DNA of 64,000 nt, from NCBI GenBank assembly GCA_963849065.1, contig CAWKFM010000002.1, positions 1-64,000 on the forward strand, given 5' to 3'. Each line of letters opens with the position of its first letter. Position 1 is the first letter of the stretch. Under the pieces are notes generated by a model that was given only the letters and a program-made list of their open reading frames with translations, was not told where the DNA came from and did no database searches. Below, piece after piece: positions 33,787 through 42,560 of this stretch. The DNA comes from TOLSYN sp963849065. GTDB lineage: Bacteria; Acidobacteriota; Terriglobia; Terriglobales; Acidobacteriaceae. The position numbers and the translations under genes were made by a program.

Positions 33787-34775
33787 GGAGTAACACCATC
33801 CAACGCCATCACCGAAGGCGCCTGGGCAGCGTCATCCGGTCGGACACAAGCTGCCGTCTGAGCTGCCAAGGTCTGAATATCGTGCTGACTCATGTCGTTC
33901 GCAAAAATGCGTGCATTGTCCATGAAGCTTTCGAATCGGCCGGAGACTAACAAGCTGGCCCGATCCTTCTCAGTCTTGGCAATGAATGGCAGCATGACGG
34001 CCTTGTGGTCGTCCCTGATTTCTTTCAGGTTCAATTTGTCGAGCGCGAGAGCAAGGGTGATCATCTCCGAAATCGAAGGTGGTTTTTCCATCTTGAAAGC
34101 GCGCAATGTCTTCGCAAAGCCGGCGATGAAGTAGTGGATGGCTTTCGCACAATGCGGTGTACGGCTTGCGACGATAGCCGCTTCCTGCTCAGGTGTCGGA
34201 TGATTGATGTAGATGCGGGCACAGCGGCGCAAGAGTGGATAGCCAAGCTGTCGTTCGTCGTTGGCAGTGACTATGGTGAACGGAGGATGCTTTGCCCTGA
34301 TCTCGCCTAGGCCAGGGATCGTTAGCTGCCATTCGCCCAGAAACTCAAGCAGTTGAGCCTCAAAAGCATGGCTTATTTTGTCGATTTCATCGACCAATAG
34401 AATGCATCGAACTGGCGTCTCAAGCGCGCTCAGGAGAGGCCCCCCTAGATAGAAAGCTCGGTCTGAGACCTTCTTTGCGGCTTCGTCAAATGTCCCGTCA
34501 TGAAAACGCACATACAGTTGGCGCAGTTCATCACTGAAACTGCCGATCGCCTCTTTGTCAGTGAGACCTTCGTAGCACTGCAGACGTATCAGCTTCATGC
34601 CCGTTGCACGATGGATTGCGAGGGCCATCTCCGTTTTGCCGGCGCCTGCCGGGCCTTCGAGAAGAATCGGCCGATTGAGTTCCCCGGCGAGATAGATCGT
34701 GTTGGCTATTTCACAAGTGGTAAAGTAGCCAACCGCCTCGAGCGATGCGAGAGTGTCGTCAGTGCTGTTGAACAT
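33783..34775 (-). CDS. MoxR-type AAA+ ATPase heading the virB1-9-10 operon
   Basis: A 330-residue AAA+ ATPase of MoxR type: Walker A GPAGAGKT (41-48), Walker B CILLVDEIDK (124-133), sensor-1 IVTANDERQLGYPLLRRCARI with the arginine finger region, and a helical lid. MoxR proteins remodel or assemble protein complexes, usually with a VWA partner, which is absent here. It is the first gene of the operon and overlaps the transglycosylase by four bases, so a dedicated role in building this secretion system is likely. A promoter ends only about ten bases upstream of the ATG, which suggests a leaderless or nearly leaderless transcript. Confidence 0.88.
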   Translation of the reverse strand: MFNSTDDTLASLEAVGYFTTCEIANTIYLAGELNRPILLEGPAGAGKTEMALAIHRATGMKLIRLQCYEGLTDKEAIGSFSDELRQLYVRFHDGTFDEAAKKVSDRAFYLGGPLLSALETPVRCILLVDEIDKISHAFEAQLLEFLGEWQLTIPGLGEIRAKHPPFTIVTANDERQLGYPLLRRCARIYINHPTPEQEAAIVASRTPHCAKAIHYFIAGFAKTLRAFKMEKPPSISEMITLALALDKLNLKEIRDDHKAVMLPFIAKTEKDRASLLVSGRFESFMDNARIFANDMSQHDIQTLAAQTAACVRPDDAAQAPSVMALDGVTP

Positions 34776-34784
34776 TTCATATTT

Positions 34785-34813
34785 ATACTATCGTGACTAG
34801 TCTACTTATTCAA
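34785..34813 (-). promoter_or_regulatory. sigma70-type promoter of moxR-virB1-virB9-virB10 operon
   Basis: On the minus strand TTGAAT (34808-34813), a 17-bp spacer and TAGTAT (34785-34790). Transcription would start at about 34778, three bases before the ATG at 34775. The spacer contains the 8-bp palindrome GACTAGTC. Confidence 0.6.
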
Positions 34814-35383
34814 CTAAAAAACGGCGCTCCCGGGTTCGCTGGGAGGTTATGGTGGGATAGTTGTGCCGGTGAGAAGTACGCTAAGCGCTATAGGCTTAGC
34901 GCTTTACAGTCCAAAATTACCGATCGTTGGCGGATCAAACGACCATCTATTAATCGCCCGCCGGCCAGAGAGAGCGTTCAAGGTTCTGTTGCCGGTTGGA
35001 ATCCTGCACTGCTGGTCGGCAAACTGGCAACTTGCAATCCGTCGATAACGTCAGGGTTGCCCGTCGGGCCCGTACCGCCGGTGAAATCGAACGTTTTCCG
35101 TTACCGATCCTGACTGCTGGGCTGAACACAGACCGATATCGGAGTATCGGCATGCCATGCAATTTCCCATGCCGCCCCAATGTGGCCCGCGGTTCGCCGC
35201 GCCTGTTTACCGATAAGTGACTGACGAGTAGGTGACGATACACTCGGAACACCAACGGAGTTTCAATCCCAGTGGCTTAGAAGTTGGCGGTATAGTGGAT
35301 GCGATCCTTAAAAGGGCATCAGACTTCGGAACCTATTATGAGGTCGTGAATACCCGGCACAAAGCCGTCTTAAAGGAGATTGT
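34814..35383. other. intergenic, one large inverted repeat, no gene recognised
   Basis: A divergent gap between the secretion operon and the HEAT-repeat gene. An imperfect nested palindrome lies at 34878-34903 (CGCTAAGC/GCTTAGCG arms). Frames of up to 106 codons on both strands have no protein-like features. The AAGGAGA ribosome site of the HEAT gene is at its right end. Confidence 0.4.
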
Positions 35384-37396
35384 ATGGCTTCGCTGAAGGC
35401 CCGCCTCTCCGGACGAACCCACGGGAAATTTGGCATCGAACTCTCGCTGTGCCTTTGCGCATTAGGACTCGTACCGGTCTGCTTTGGGCAGCCCGATTAC
35501 GTTGCCCAAGAGATCGCTTGCTTGACTAGTTCTTCCCCTGCGATCCGGGACAACGCCGCCCAATCGTTAGGGAAATTCAAGGATCCACGCGGCTTGGATC
35601 CGCTGATTGCGGCACTAAACGATACTATTCCCGAGGTCCGAGGAGATGCGGCTATGGCTCTGGGCCAATTCCGAGACCCCAGAGCGGTCGAGCACCTGAT
35701 TCCACTCCTGAAGGACAAGAATGAATATGTTCAGGCGGCTGCGGCTACGGCTCTGGGGCAGCTAAACGACTCACGCGCCGTTGCGCCCCTGTTTGCCGCC
35801 TTGAATGACGAGAACTTCCGCGCGGAAGGTTTTGCTTTCGTCGCATTGTCCCAAACCACTGCGCCAAAAGCCGATCCTCTGCTGGTTGGTTTGAAAGATT
35901 CCAAGGCGAGCGTCCGGCAAAACGCCGCGCGACTGTTGGGCGAATGCAATACGCACCAGGTCAGTGTGGCTTTGACCGCAGCCACACAGGACTCGGATGC
36001 CGGCGTAAGGGCGGAGGCAATTAATTCATTGAGCTCGCTAGACGATCCCGGCGCGCTAAAAATCGCGATCTCGCTGCTCAAGGATCCGGATGGCGGTGTG
36101 CGACTTGCTGCATTGTCGGTGTTGGAAGGGCTGAAGTACCCGGATGCTATTAATCTCTTCATCGCAGCCCTCAAGGATGAGGATGCGAGCGTACGCAGAG
36201 GCGCAGCCGATGCATTAGGCAGAATAAGCGCTCCGCGTGCTATCGAGCCACTGATCGCCGCTCTATCGGATTCAAATGCCGACGTCCAGTCCGCAGCAGC
36301 CAATTCATTGGGTGAGATCAACGACCGCCGTGCAGTCGAGCCGCTGATTGCAGAACTACACAGCCCGAACGAGGGCGTTGATTACGCTGTAGCCGGCGCG
36401 CTAGGGCGGATGAAAGACCCGCGTTCTGTCGAGCCGCTGATTGCAGCCGTGCTAAGCGAAAACTCAAGCGTCGATTACGCCGCGGCCGGAGCGCTCGGGC
36501 AGATCAAGGATTCGCGGGCCGTGGACGCCATGATTGCCGCATTACAAGACCAACGCATTCGATCTCTCCCGGTTGGTGGTTACATTCTTTCTTCAGCCGC
36601 CCTGGTGCTCGGAGAAGAGGGCGATCCCCGAGCGATCGAGCCGCTGATCCAGGCGATGCGGGGCGATCCGCAAAGTCCTCTGGTTGAGGAGTACGCCACG
36701 GCTTTGGGCAAGATAGGAGCCCCCGCGGTTGAGCCCCTCATCTCCCTCCTGAACGATCCCAATCAGGGTATTCGATGGTCTGCATATAAGGCCCTTGCTG
36801 CAACCAACGATCCCCGGGCCCTTGACTCCATGATCGCAGCCCTCAAGAACCATGACTTCATCATATCCACGGATGCGGCTGAGTTTGTGGCCGCCTCCAA
36901 AGATTCCCGCGCCCTTCCGGCTTTGATTGCCGCTTTCAAAGACCCCACGCTTAGATTCAACACACAATGGATAGCTATGACGTTGCCGAGCATCGGTCCC
37001 CCGGCCATCGAACCATTGACCGAAATTCTCCAGGGACCCGACGCCCTCGCAAGATTGTATGCCGCCAGAGCATTGGGCGGGATCAAAAACCCCAAGGCCG
37101 CCAGCGCCTTGCTGGCGGCACTCAAGGCGCGCGACACGGCCGCCCTCGCAGGGGCTTATAGCTTCTACGTTGACTGGGGAGAGCCCGGATCGGAAGACGC
37201 CATGATCGAGGCCCTCAACCAATTCGCCAGCGACGACCAGATGGCCGAGTACATGTTGAATTGCGGAAACGTCAAGTTAGAAGAAGCCGTGCGCGCCTGG
37301 TCGGCAGCAAGGTACCATCGCCAAATCCAGCAGACCATCCACGGTATCCTGTGGGGCAGCGCTCGGCAGGTGCAACCTGGCAAACTGGACAATTAG
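35384..37396 (+). CDS. exported HEAT/PBS-lyase-type repeat protein
   Basis: A 670-residue protein with a leader (FGIELSLCLCALGLVPVCFG) from the ATG at 35384 after AAGGAGA. Residues 40-620 are about 18 HEAT-like repeats of 31 residues (LGKFKDPRGLDPLIAALNDT, LGQFRDPRAVEHLIPLLKDK, LGRISAPRAIEPLIAALSDS), the PBS-lyase subtype. These form a curved helical solenoid for protein binding. The leader places it in the periplasm or outside, unusual for a family that is mostly cytoplasmic. An Ig-like protein gene follows 50 bases after it. The partner is unknown. Confidence 0.9.
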   Translation: MASLKARLSGRTHGKFGIELSLCLCALGLVPVCFGQPDYVAQEIACLTSSSPAIRDNAAQSLGKFKDPRGLDPLIAALNDTIPEVRGDAAMALGQFRDPRAVEHLIPLLKDKNEYVQAAAATALGQLNDSRAVAPLFAALNDENFRAEGFAFVALSQTTAPKADPLLVGLKDSKASVRQNAARLLGECNTHQVSVALTAATQDSDAGVRAEAINSLSSLDDPGALKIAISLLKDPDGGVRLAALSVLEGLKYPDAINLFIAALKDEDASVRRGAADALGRISAPRAIEPLIAALSDSNADVQSAAANSLGEINDRRAVEPLIAELHSPNEGVDYAVAGALGRMKDPRSVEPLIAAVLSENSSVDYAAAGALGQIKDSRAVDAMIAALQDQRIRSLPVGGYILSSAALVLGEEGDPRAIEPLIQAMRGDPQSPLVEEYATALGKIGAPAVEPLISLLNDPNQGIRWSAYKALAATNDPRALDSMIAALKNHDFIISTDAAEFVAASKDSRALPALIAAFKDPTLRFNTQWIAMTLPSIGPPAIEPLTEILQGPDALARLYAARALGGIKNPKAASALLAALKARDTAALAGAYSFYVDWGEPGSEDAMIEALNQFASDDQMAEYMLNCGNVKLEEAVRAWSAARYHRQIQQTIHGILWGSARQVQPGKLDN

Positions 37397-37446
37397 CAGA
37401 GCGTTGCATCCGTTCAGGGCACGGGGCGGGAAAGGCGCATGCATCG

Positions 37447-38232
37447 ATGAACGAGTCGCTTAGGAAACCAGTTGAGTCGGTCGCAAGCGTGGTAGTTTTC
37501 GCTAGCATATTTTGCGGCATCTTGATGGCGCAGACCGCGAGAGAACCGACGTCCGACGTGCACAAGAGCAGGAATCAGCAGATTATTACTTTCGCTTTGA
37601 TCCCGGCGCAGACCGCCAAGTCTACCGTTGCGCTGACAGCTACATCCAGTTCCGGGCTGACGGTTAACCTCACTTCGCTTACTCCGGCCACTTGCTCGAT
37701 CTCTGGCTCCGTCGCCTCTTTGCTTGCTGCCGGAACGTGTACAATTCGAGCCAACCAAGCGGGAAATGAGGTCTATGCGGCGGCTCGCATGGTTACGCAA
37801 AGCATCTGGGTTGGCTCCGCCAGTAGCAACTCGGGTCTTTTCGATATCACTCGGGCTGGAGCAATCCTCCAGGACGCCTCCCCCCCGACACCACCGCTTC
37901 CACCACCCCCGTCCGTCTGCCCATTTCCAATCGTGGTGTCCGTATCACCCAACCTGTGGATAGCAGGAAAAACCTACCGGATCACCGTAACCGGAACGGG
38001 CTTCACCTCCCCAGCGGAAGCTCGTGAATCTTGTCCCATACCCTGGTTCACGGCGGGTGAGGAAGCGGGTTCGGCGATCCTGCTTAACGCAACGATCCTC
38101 AACTCAACTACGATGATTGGTACCGTCGCAATAGCGGAGGCTGCCCCGGAAGAGACGGCTAAAGTCATACTCTGGTATCCGCCGCCCCAAGACGACGTTG
38201 CCCCGGCTTCGCCACCGGCACCCAAACGATGA
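37447..38232 (+). CDS. exported Ig-like domain protein
   Basis: A 261-residue protein from the ATG at 37447. A hydrophobic leader (VESVASVVVFASIFCGILMA) ends near residue 31. Residues 38-125 are a bacterial Ig-like repeat of the kind common in large surface proteins: ITFALIPAQTAKSTVALTAT, SSGLTVNLTSLTPATCSISG and LAAGTCTIRANQAGNEVY. A proline-rich linker (SPPTPPLPPPPS) follows, then an IPT-like segment (VVSVSPNLWIAGKTYRITV). The end is again proline-rich. It is probably co-transcribed with the HEAT gene. There is no enzymatic domain, so a binding or structural role is likely. Confidence 0.75.
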   Translation: MNESLRKPVESVASVVVFASIFCGILMAQTAREPTSDVHKSRNQQIITFALIPAQTAKSTVALTATSSSGLTVNLTSLTPATCSISGSVASLLAAGTCTIRANQAGNEVYAAARMVTQSIWVGSASSNSGLFDITRAGAILQDASPPTPPLPPPPSVCPFPIVVSVSPNLWIAGKTYRITVTGTGFTSPAEARESCPIPWFTAGEEAGSAILLNATILNSTTMIGTVAIAEAAPEETAKVILWYPPPQDDVAPASPPAPKR

Positions 38233-38315
38233 TTCTTCATCGGCTCATGCCGCCACACTCCTGCGCAGGTTCGGATCAACGCCTACATTTGGGATGATCC
38301 GTTCACCAGGGCTGG

Positions 38316-39665
38316 TCAGTTGGACGGAGTTGGAGTGGTCTTCTGTATCCCGGTCGGGTTCGCTCTTTGCAGGATGGCAACTGCCGCGGGATGGCCCAGT
38401 TGGATCGCATAATCGAGTGCGGACTTGCCCTCCCCATCTTTGATGGAGGGATCTGCGCCCGCTTGGAGCAGGAGGGTGAGGATGTCGGCCTCACCTGAAC
38501 TGGCGGCCTCCGAGAGCGCGGTGAGGCCCTCGGTGGATTGTGCGTTGACCGGAACGTGAGCATCAAGAAGGATCTTGACGGTCTCAATTCGTCCGAAGCA
38601 TGCGGCGGCCATCAGGGGTGTTTCGTTGATAATCGAACCCGCGTTGACCGGAACGCCGCGTTGGATCAAGAAATGGACAACATCCGGATCGTCAAGGTAG
38701 GTCGCAGCCTGAAGCAGGGTGCTGACTCCTCCTAGATCGGCGATTGTGGGGTCGGCCCCAGCATCGCGGAGAGCGAAGATCGTAGATTTGTGCCCACTCT
38801 TAATGGCATACATTAGGGGGGTGTCGTGGATGGAATCGAGGGCGTTGACGTCGGCACCGGCGGCGATAATGACCTTAACGGCGGCGGTTTGACCGTTCTC
38901 TGCTGCGGTCATCAGCGGAGTGATGCCATTATCGTAGGACGTGTTAACCATCGAGGCGGTCCATTTTGCACCGTTTCCTTCTGCGAGTATGCGCTGAAGG
39001 GTCCCGACATCGCCGTGGCTTGCGGCGCAGAGAAACTCCTCGTTGGGAGCGTTGAATTTTGCCCCTCTGGTTTTCAGGAAATTGACCATCTCAAGATCAT
39101 CGCCGAGCGAGGCAACCATGAGTGGGGTTTCTCCGCCCTTGTTGGGGAGGTTCACGTTGGCTCCGCTTTGAATGAGCAAAGTGAGCATATCGAAGTTGCG
39201 GTAACGTAGGGCTCGGAAAAGCGCCGAGTCGCGGGACACTGGACTGTTGATGTTGACTTTAACGCCGTGGGCGAGCAGGTAGCGGACAATTTCAATCTGG
39301 TTGTTCATCGTGGCCTTGATGAGCGCGTTTTCATCGCTGGTATCGAAGAGATTGATGTCCGCGCCGCCTTTGACGAGGATTTTTACAGCTTCCAAGTCGC
39401 CAAGTTGGCAGGCCATAGCGAGCGGAAGCCGGTAGCGGACGCTGAATCGGTTAGGGTAATCGCCTCCATCCAGGAGAGACTGCAGTGCCTCGTGGTCGTG
39501 GGTGACAACCGCTGCAAACACCCGCCACTTCGGGTTAGCCTGCAGTTGCTCAATTGTGGTGTAGAGTGGGCCTGCTTGAGGATCTGGCTTGTTTTGGGCT
39601 GAGCACGTGAGATCGCCGGGAAAGCAGGCTATGACGAAGATCAGAATGAGTGCTCGTAGCGACAT
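38316..39665 (-). CDS. exported ankyrin-repeat protein
   Basis: A 449-residue protein with leader MSLRALILIFVIACFPGDLTCSAQ. Residues 55-435 form about eleven ankyrin repeats (DLEAVKILVKGGADINLFDT, NFDMLTLLIQSGANVNLPNK, GRIETVKILLDAHVPVNAQS, ADILTLLLQAGADPSIKDGE), each with the G-A-D-x-N turn. Ankyrin arrays bind other proteins. The leader suggests periplasmic location. It is convergent with the Ig-like gene, and the DUF4139 gene lies 71 bases upstream on the same strand. Confidence 0.92.
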   Translation of the reverse strand: MSLRALILIFVIACFPGDLTCSAQNKPDPQAGPLYTTIEQLQANPKWRVFAAVVTHDHEALQSLLDGGDYPNRFSVRYRLPLAMACQLGDLEAVKILVKGGADINLFDTSDENALIKATMNNQIEIVRYLLAHGVKVNINSPVSRDSALFRALRYRNFDMLTLLIQSGANVNLPNKGGETPLMVASLGDDLEMVNFLKTRGAKFNAPNEEFLCAASHGDVGTLQRILAEGNGAKWTASMVNTSYDNGITPLMTAAENGQTAAVKVIIAAGADVNALDSIHDTPLMYAIKSGHKSTIFALRDAGADPTIADLGGVSTLLQAATYLDDPDVVHFLIQRGVPVNAGSIINETPLMAAACFGRIETVKILLDAHVPVNAQSTEGLTALSEAASSGEADILTLLLQAGADPSIKDGEGKSALDYAIQLGHPAAVAILQRANPTGIQKTTPTPSN

Positions 39666-39736
39666 GAAGCAAACCTACCTTTCTTTGAAAATGCCGACTC
39701 CATGAAGCCTAGCCGCAAGAAATCCTTGGGCCTTGA

Positions 39737-41254
39737 TCACCAGGTGTAGCGCACTGAGTAGGTCACCGTCGATTCCCCTTTGGCCGGAACCTGTACAGGG
39801 AATTGAATGGTGTGGCTGTCCTTCTTGGTATATTCGGCTGACTTTTCGGTGATCTCCCAGTTGTTGCCGCGGTAAAGGTGTTCGAGTACGGTGACATTGA
39901 CGGGCTGGGCTTTCTGGTTGGTCAGTTTGACTTGGATGGTCTCGTCGAGGGTATGGCCACTCACACTAATATGGAAGTCGGTCTGGGTGCGGGCGCCTTT
40001 GACGTCGAATGCGTTTCCGGTGACGAGTTTTACCTTTTCTTCCGTGGGGGTGTGAGGAATGAGGCTTTCGCCAACGAACTCGATCTGCCCATCGGAATCG
40101 CGGCGATAGAGACGCAACCGGCCGGATGGCAGAGGGATTCCAAGGTGGTTGGAAGGCGTGTTTCCAAACTCTTGCAGGATACTGACCTGGGTGTTGGAGG
40201 CGTCTAGTCCGTACTCCTGTTGTTGGTTGATGCTGCCAGCATAGTTAGGCGGGTGGCTGCTCGATGCGCCGTCATACAGGTAGGAGCGGGTGAACGTGAC
40301 GCCGGGGGCATTGAGGAACTGGATCTGCTTGATCTCACCGTCGCGGAGCTGAATCGTGCGATTGAGGTCGTAGAGATGGAAGTCGTCGAAGGCTTTCTGG
40401 GTGACCTTGGGCGCATCGGAAACCATGCCGCCACCGTTCGCTTCCATGAGGAGCCGCCTTCTGTCGAATCGGGAGACTTCCGGTTGAATCTTGGCAACAT
40501 CGCCCGCCATGAGTTTGATGCGGGCGGCGGGGAAGCCGGAGCCAGACTGGTTGTTGATGGTGACCCAACCGAGGACATCGGCCTGCTGATTGCCGGTGGC
40601 ATCGGAAGCTTCCGGCACGATGACATTGTAGGTGGCCTGCCAACTAAGCCCGCCGGTGATGTAGGCAAGTTCAGCGTGGAGGCTTTGCGTCTTGTCGGAC
40701 TGTATCTGCCAGCGCAGAGTGGGTTTGAGCAGCAGCCCCTCGGTGTCGGCGGGAAACAGTGGAATGCCGGGGAGTTGGAACTGAAGCCGGCCGTTGACTT
40801 CAACGAGAGGCCGCCCGTCAAGATCGCCGGCGCGGAGGATTTTGCCCTTGACGGTCTGCACTGGGAAGGACGGTGGTGCTCCGCTAGAAGTGGCAACGGT
40901 TGGGACCATAGGTAGCTGGAAGTCGATGGTCTTACCTTCGAATTTCTGCAGGAGCCACTCCTGGGTGACGACGCCGGAGTCATAGTTTTGCTCAAGGATG
41001 CGGAAGCTGGGGCTACGGCCAGACGAGCTCCGGAGGACGACTGAGTCGGGCTCGACCTGGGTGGTGACCTGCGTGGTCGTCACCTCGTTGAGGCCGTCCT
41101 GGAGGTTGAGTTCAACGGTGGTCCGGGCGACGGCAAAGCCTTCGTTGTAGATGGTCAGGGCTGTCGAGTCGTCGGCTGGCTGGGTTTGCTGGGCAGTGGT
41201 GATAGTGGCGGCAACGGCGACAATGAGGACGACGAGGAAGGTGCGAGCATGCAT
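39737..41254 (-). CDS. DUF4139-type exported beta protein
   Basis: A 505-residue protein from the ATG at 41254, where a leader begins (MHARTFLVVLIVAVAATITTAQ); a frame to 41305 adds a poor basic stretch. It shows the DUF4139 pattern: an early VARTTVELNLQDGLNEVT with RSSSGRSPSFRILEQNYDSG, a middle AELAYITGGLSWQATYNVIV, IQFLNAPGVTFTRSYLYDG and a late immunoglobulin-like VTVLEHLYRGNNWEITEKS. The N-terminal coiled coil (DUF4140) of mucoidy-inhibitor relatives is missing. Members are secreted or periplasmic and of unknown function. Confidence 0.8.
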   Translation of the reverse strand: MHARTFLVVLIVAVAATITTAQQTQPADDSTALTIYNEGFAVARTTVELNLQDGLNEVTTTQVTTQVEPDSVVLRSSSGRSPSFRILEQNYDSGVVTQEWLLQKFEGKTIDFQLPMVPTVATSSGAPPSFPVQTVKGKILRAGDLDGRPLVEVNGRLQFQLPGIPLFPADTEGLLLKPTLRWQIQSDKTQSLHAELAYITGGLSWQATYNVIVPEASDATGNQQADVLGWVTINNQSGSGFPAARIKLMAGDVAKIQPEVSRFDRRRLLMEANGGGMVSDAPKVTQKAFDDFHLYDLNRTIQLRDGEIKQIQFLNAPGVTFTRSYLYDGASSSHPPNYAGSINQQQEYGLDASNTQVSILQEFGNTPSNHLGIPLPSGRLRLYRRDSDGQIEFVGESLIPHTPTEEKVKLVTGNAFDVKGARTQTDFHISVSGHTLDETIQVKLTNQKAQPVNVTVLEHLYRGNNWEITEKSAEYTKKDSHTIQFPVQVPAKGESTVTYSVRYTW

Positions 41255-41305
41255 GGTGGGTGCTCTCTCTGATGATCTTGCCGAGCCGTGTGGCCGCTTG
41301 AACAC

Positions 41306-41658
41306 GGCGCAAGTATAACCTACTCTGGTTCAGACGGACTGGCGAGACTTGTACACGAGAGGGTTGCTTAACGAGTATTCTTAGGGCGAGCAAATCCGTT
41401 TAATAACCGCCGAGGTTCATCCCGGCACGGGCTTCCTGCCCTCTCTCGAATGATAGGCACTGTTCCGGACGGATAACGGACTATGCGTCATTTAGCACTT
41501 ATGTACGACCCGCACGGTTGTGGCGGGGAGGCGGCGCTAGGCGACAGTGTTGGGTAGATCAAGAACCTGAACATCGGCTATGCTTTCTGCTCGTTACAGC
41601 TTATTCCGGGATTGCTCCCCTGTGAATTTAACTTTGAGCGGCCGCGAACCAGGCGCCA
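41306..41658. other. intergenic, nothing recognised
   Basis: This gap lies between two leftward genes. No coding frame, hairpin terminator or dispersed repeat copy was seen. Confidence 0.4.
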
Positions 41659-42411
41659 TCATCGTAAACCATCCAACGACAGCGGCGACTGCACCGCTGC
41701 TGCCGGAACACCGCCAAAGCGACGTTCCCTGCACCTGAATTCCTGTACAGCGGTCTCCAAATCGATGGCGTCAAAATCGGGCCACATCCGATCGGTGAAG
41801 TGAAGTTCAGCATATGCCGATTCCCAAAGCAGAAAATCCGAGAGACGCTTCTCTCCGCCGGTGCGAATCAGCAGATCCACTTCGCCGCACTCTGCGGTCA
41901 GGGTCTGAGCGAGCATCCGTCCCAACCGTTCTTCCGAATGTGGACATTCGTGGGGCAGAATGCTGGACGCTCCCACTGCGGCGCGTGCAATGGCGTCCCG
42001 TGACGAGTAATCGATCGCAACCCGCAAGTGGAGATTGCGACCCTCGGCGGTTGCGCATTCGGCTCGCTCAATCTCCTTCCGCAATTGCTTTGACAACCGA
42101 TCTCGCCTTCCGATGACCTCGAGCCGCACTCCCCGTTGACTCAGTCTCTCAGTCTCCAGTCGCAAATAAGCGCGCAGTAACCAAAAGATACTCTGCACCT
42201 CGTCAGTCGGTCGGCGCCAGTTATCGGAGGAAAAGGCATAGAGCGTCAGCCGTCCTATGCCGAGATCGGGCGCGTGCTCTACCGTGCGCCGTACAGCGCC
42301 AACTCCGGCGCGATGCCCTGCAGTGCGGGGCAATCCTCGACGCATAGCCCAGCGGCCATTTCCGTCCATGATGATGGCGACGTGTATTCCTTCAGTCCTT
42401 CCACTTTGCAT
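41659..42411 (-). CDS. uppS: undecaprenyl-diphosphate synthase (cis-prenyltransferase)
   Basis: A 250-residue enzyme from the ATG at 42411 (GAGGGAAC nine bases upstream). It condenses isopentenyl units to the lipid carrier of peptidoglycan and O-antigen synthesis. Catalytic Asp16 is in IIMDGNGRWAM, the substrate helix in LPRTAGHRAGVGAVRR, then LTLYAFSSDNWRRP, and the Mg-binding end LIRTGGEKRLSDFLLWESAY with FTDRMWPDF. The usual R-x-S-N-F-L-L-W-Q reads L-S-D-F-L-L-W-E, a divergence that suggests an additional paralogue and not the housekeeping copy. No cell-wall genes adjoin it directly. Confidence 0.92.
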   Translation of the reverse strand: MQSGRTEGIHVAIIMDGNGRWAMRRGLPRTAGHRAGVGAVRRTVEHAPDLGIGRLTLYAFSSDNWRRPTDEVQSIFWLLRAYLRLETERLSQRGVRLEVIGRRDRLSKQLRKEIERAECATAEGRNLHLRVAIDYSSRDAIARAAVGASSILPHECPHSEERLGRMLAQTLTAECGEVDLLIRTGGEKRLSDFLLWESAYAELHFTDRMWPDFDAIDLETAVQEFRCRERRFGGVPAAAVQSPLSLDGLR

Positions 42412-42560
42412 TGTAAAAAGTTCCCTCGCACAACGTCTCTTGCTTTTCAGGGCGGCAGTCAGTCCTTGACAGGTACAACACGGACCGTATGGTAATAACG
42501 TCACACCCCATTTCATGAATGGAGGCTGATCTTCTGGACAGAGCTTTGGCCCTAGCGCCG

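Noticed and set aside
34793..35255. Frames of about 100 codons on both strands, considered as transposase remnants
   Set aside because: No DDE, HTH or other transposase motif and no terminal repeats could be seen.
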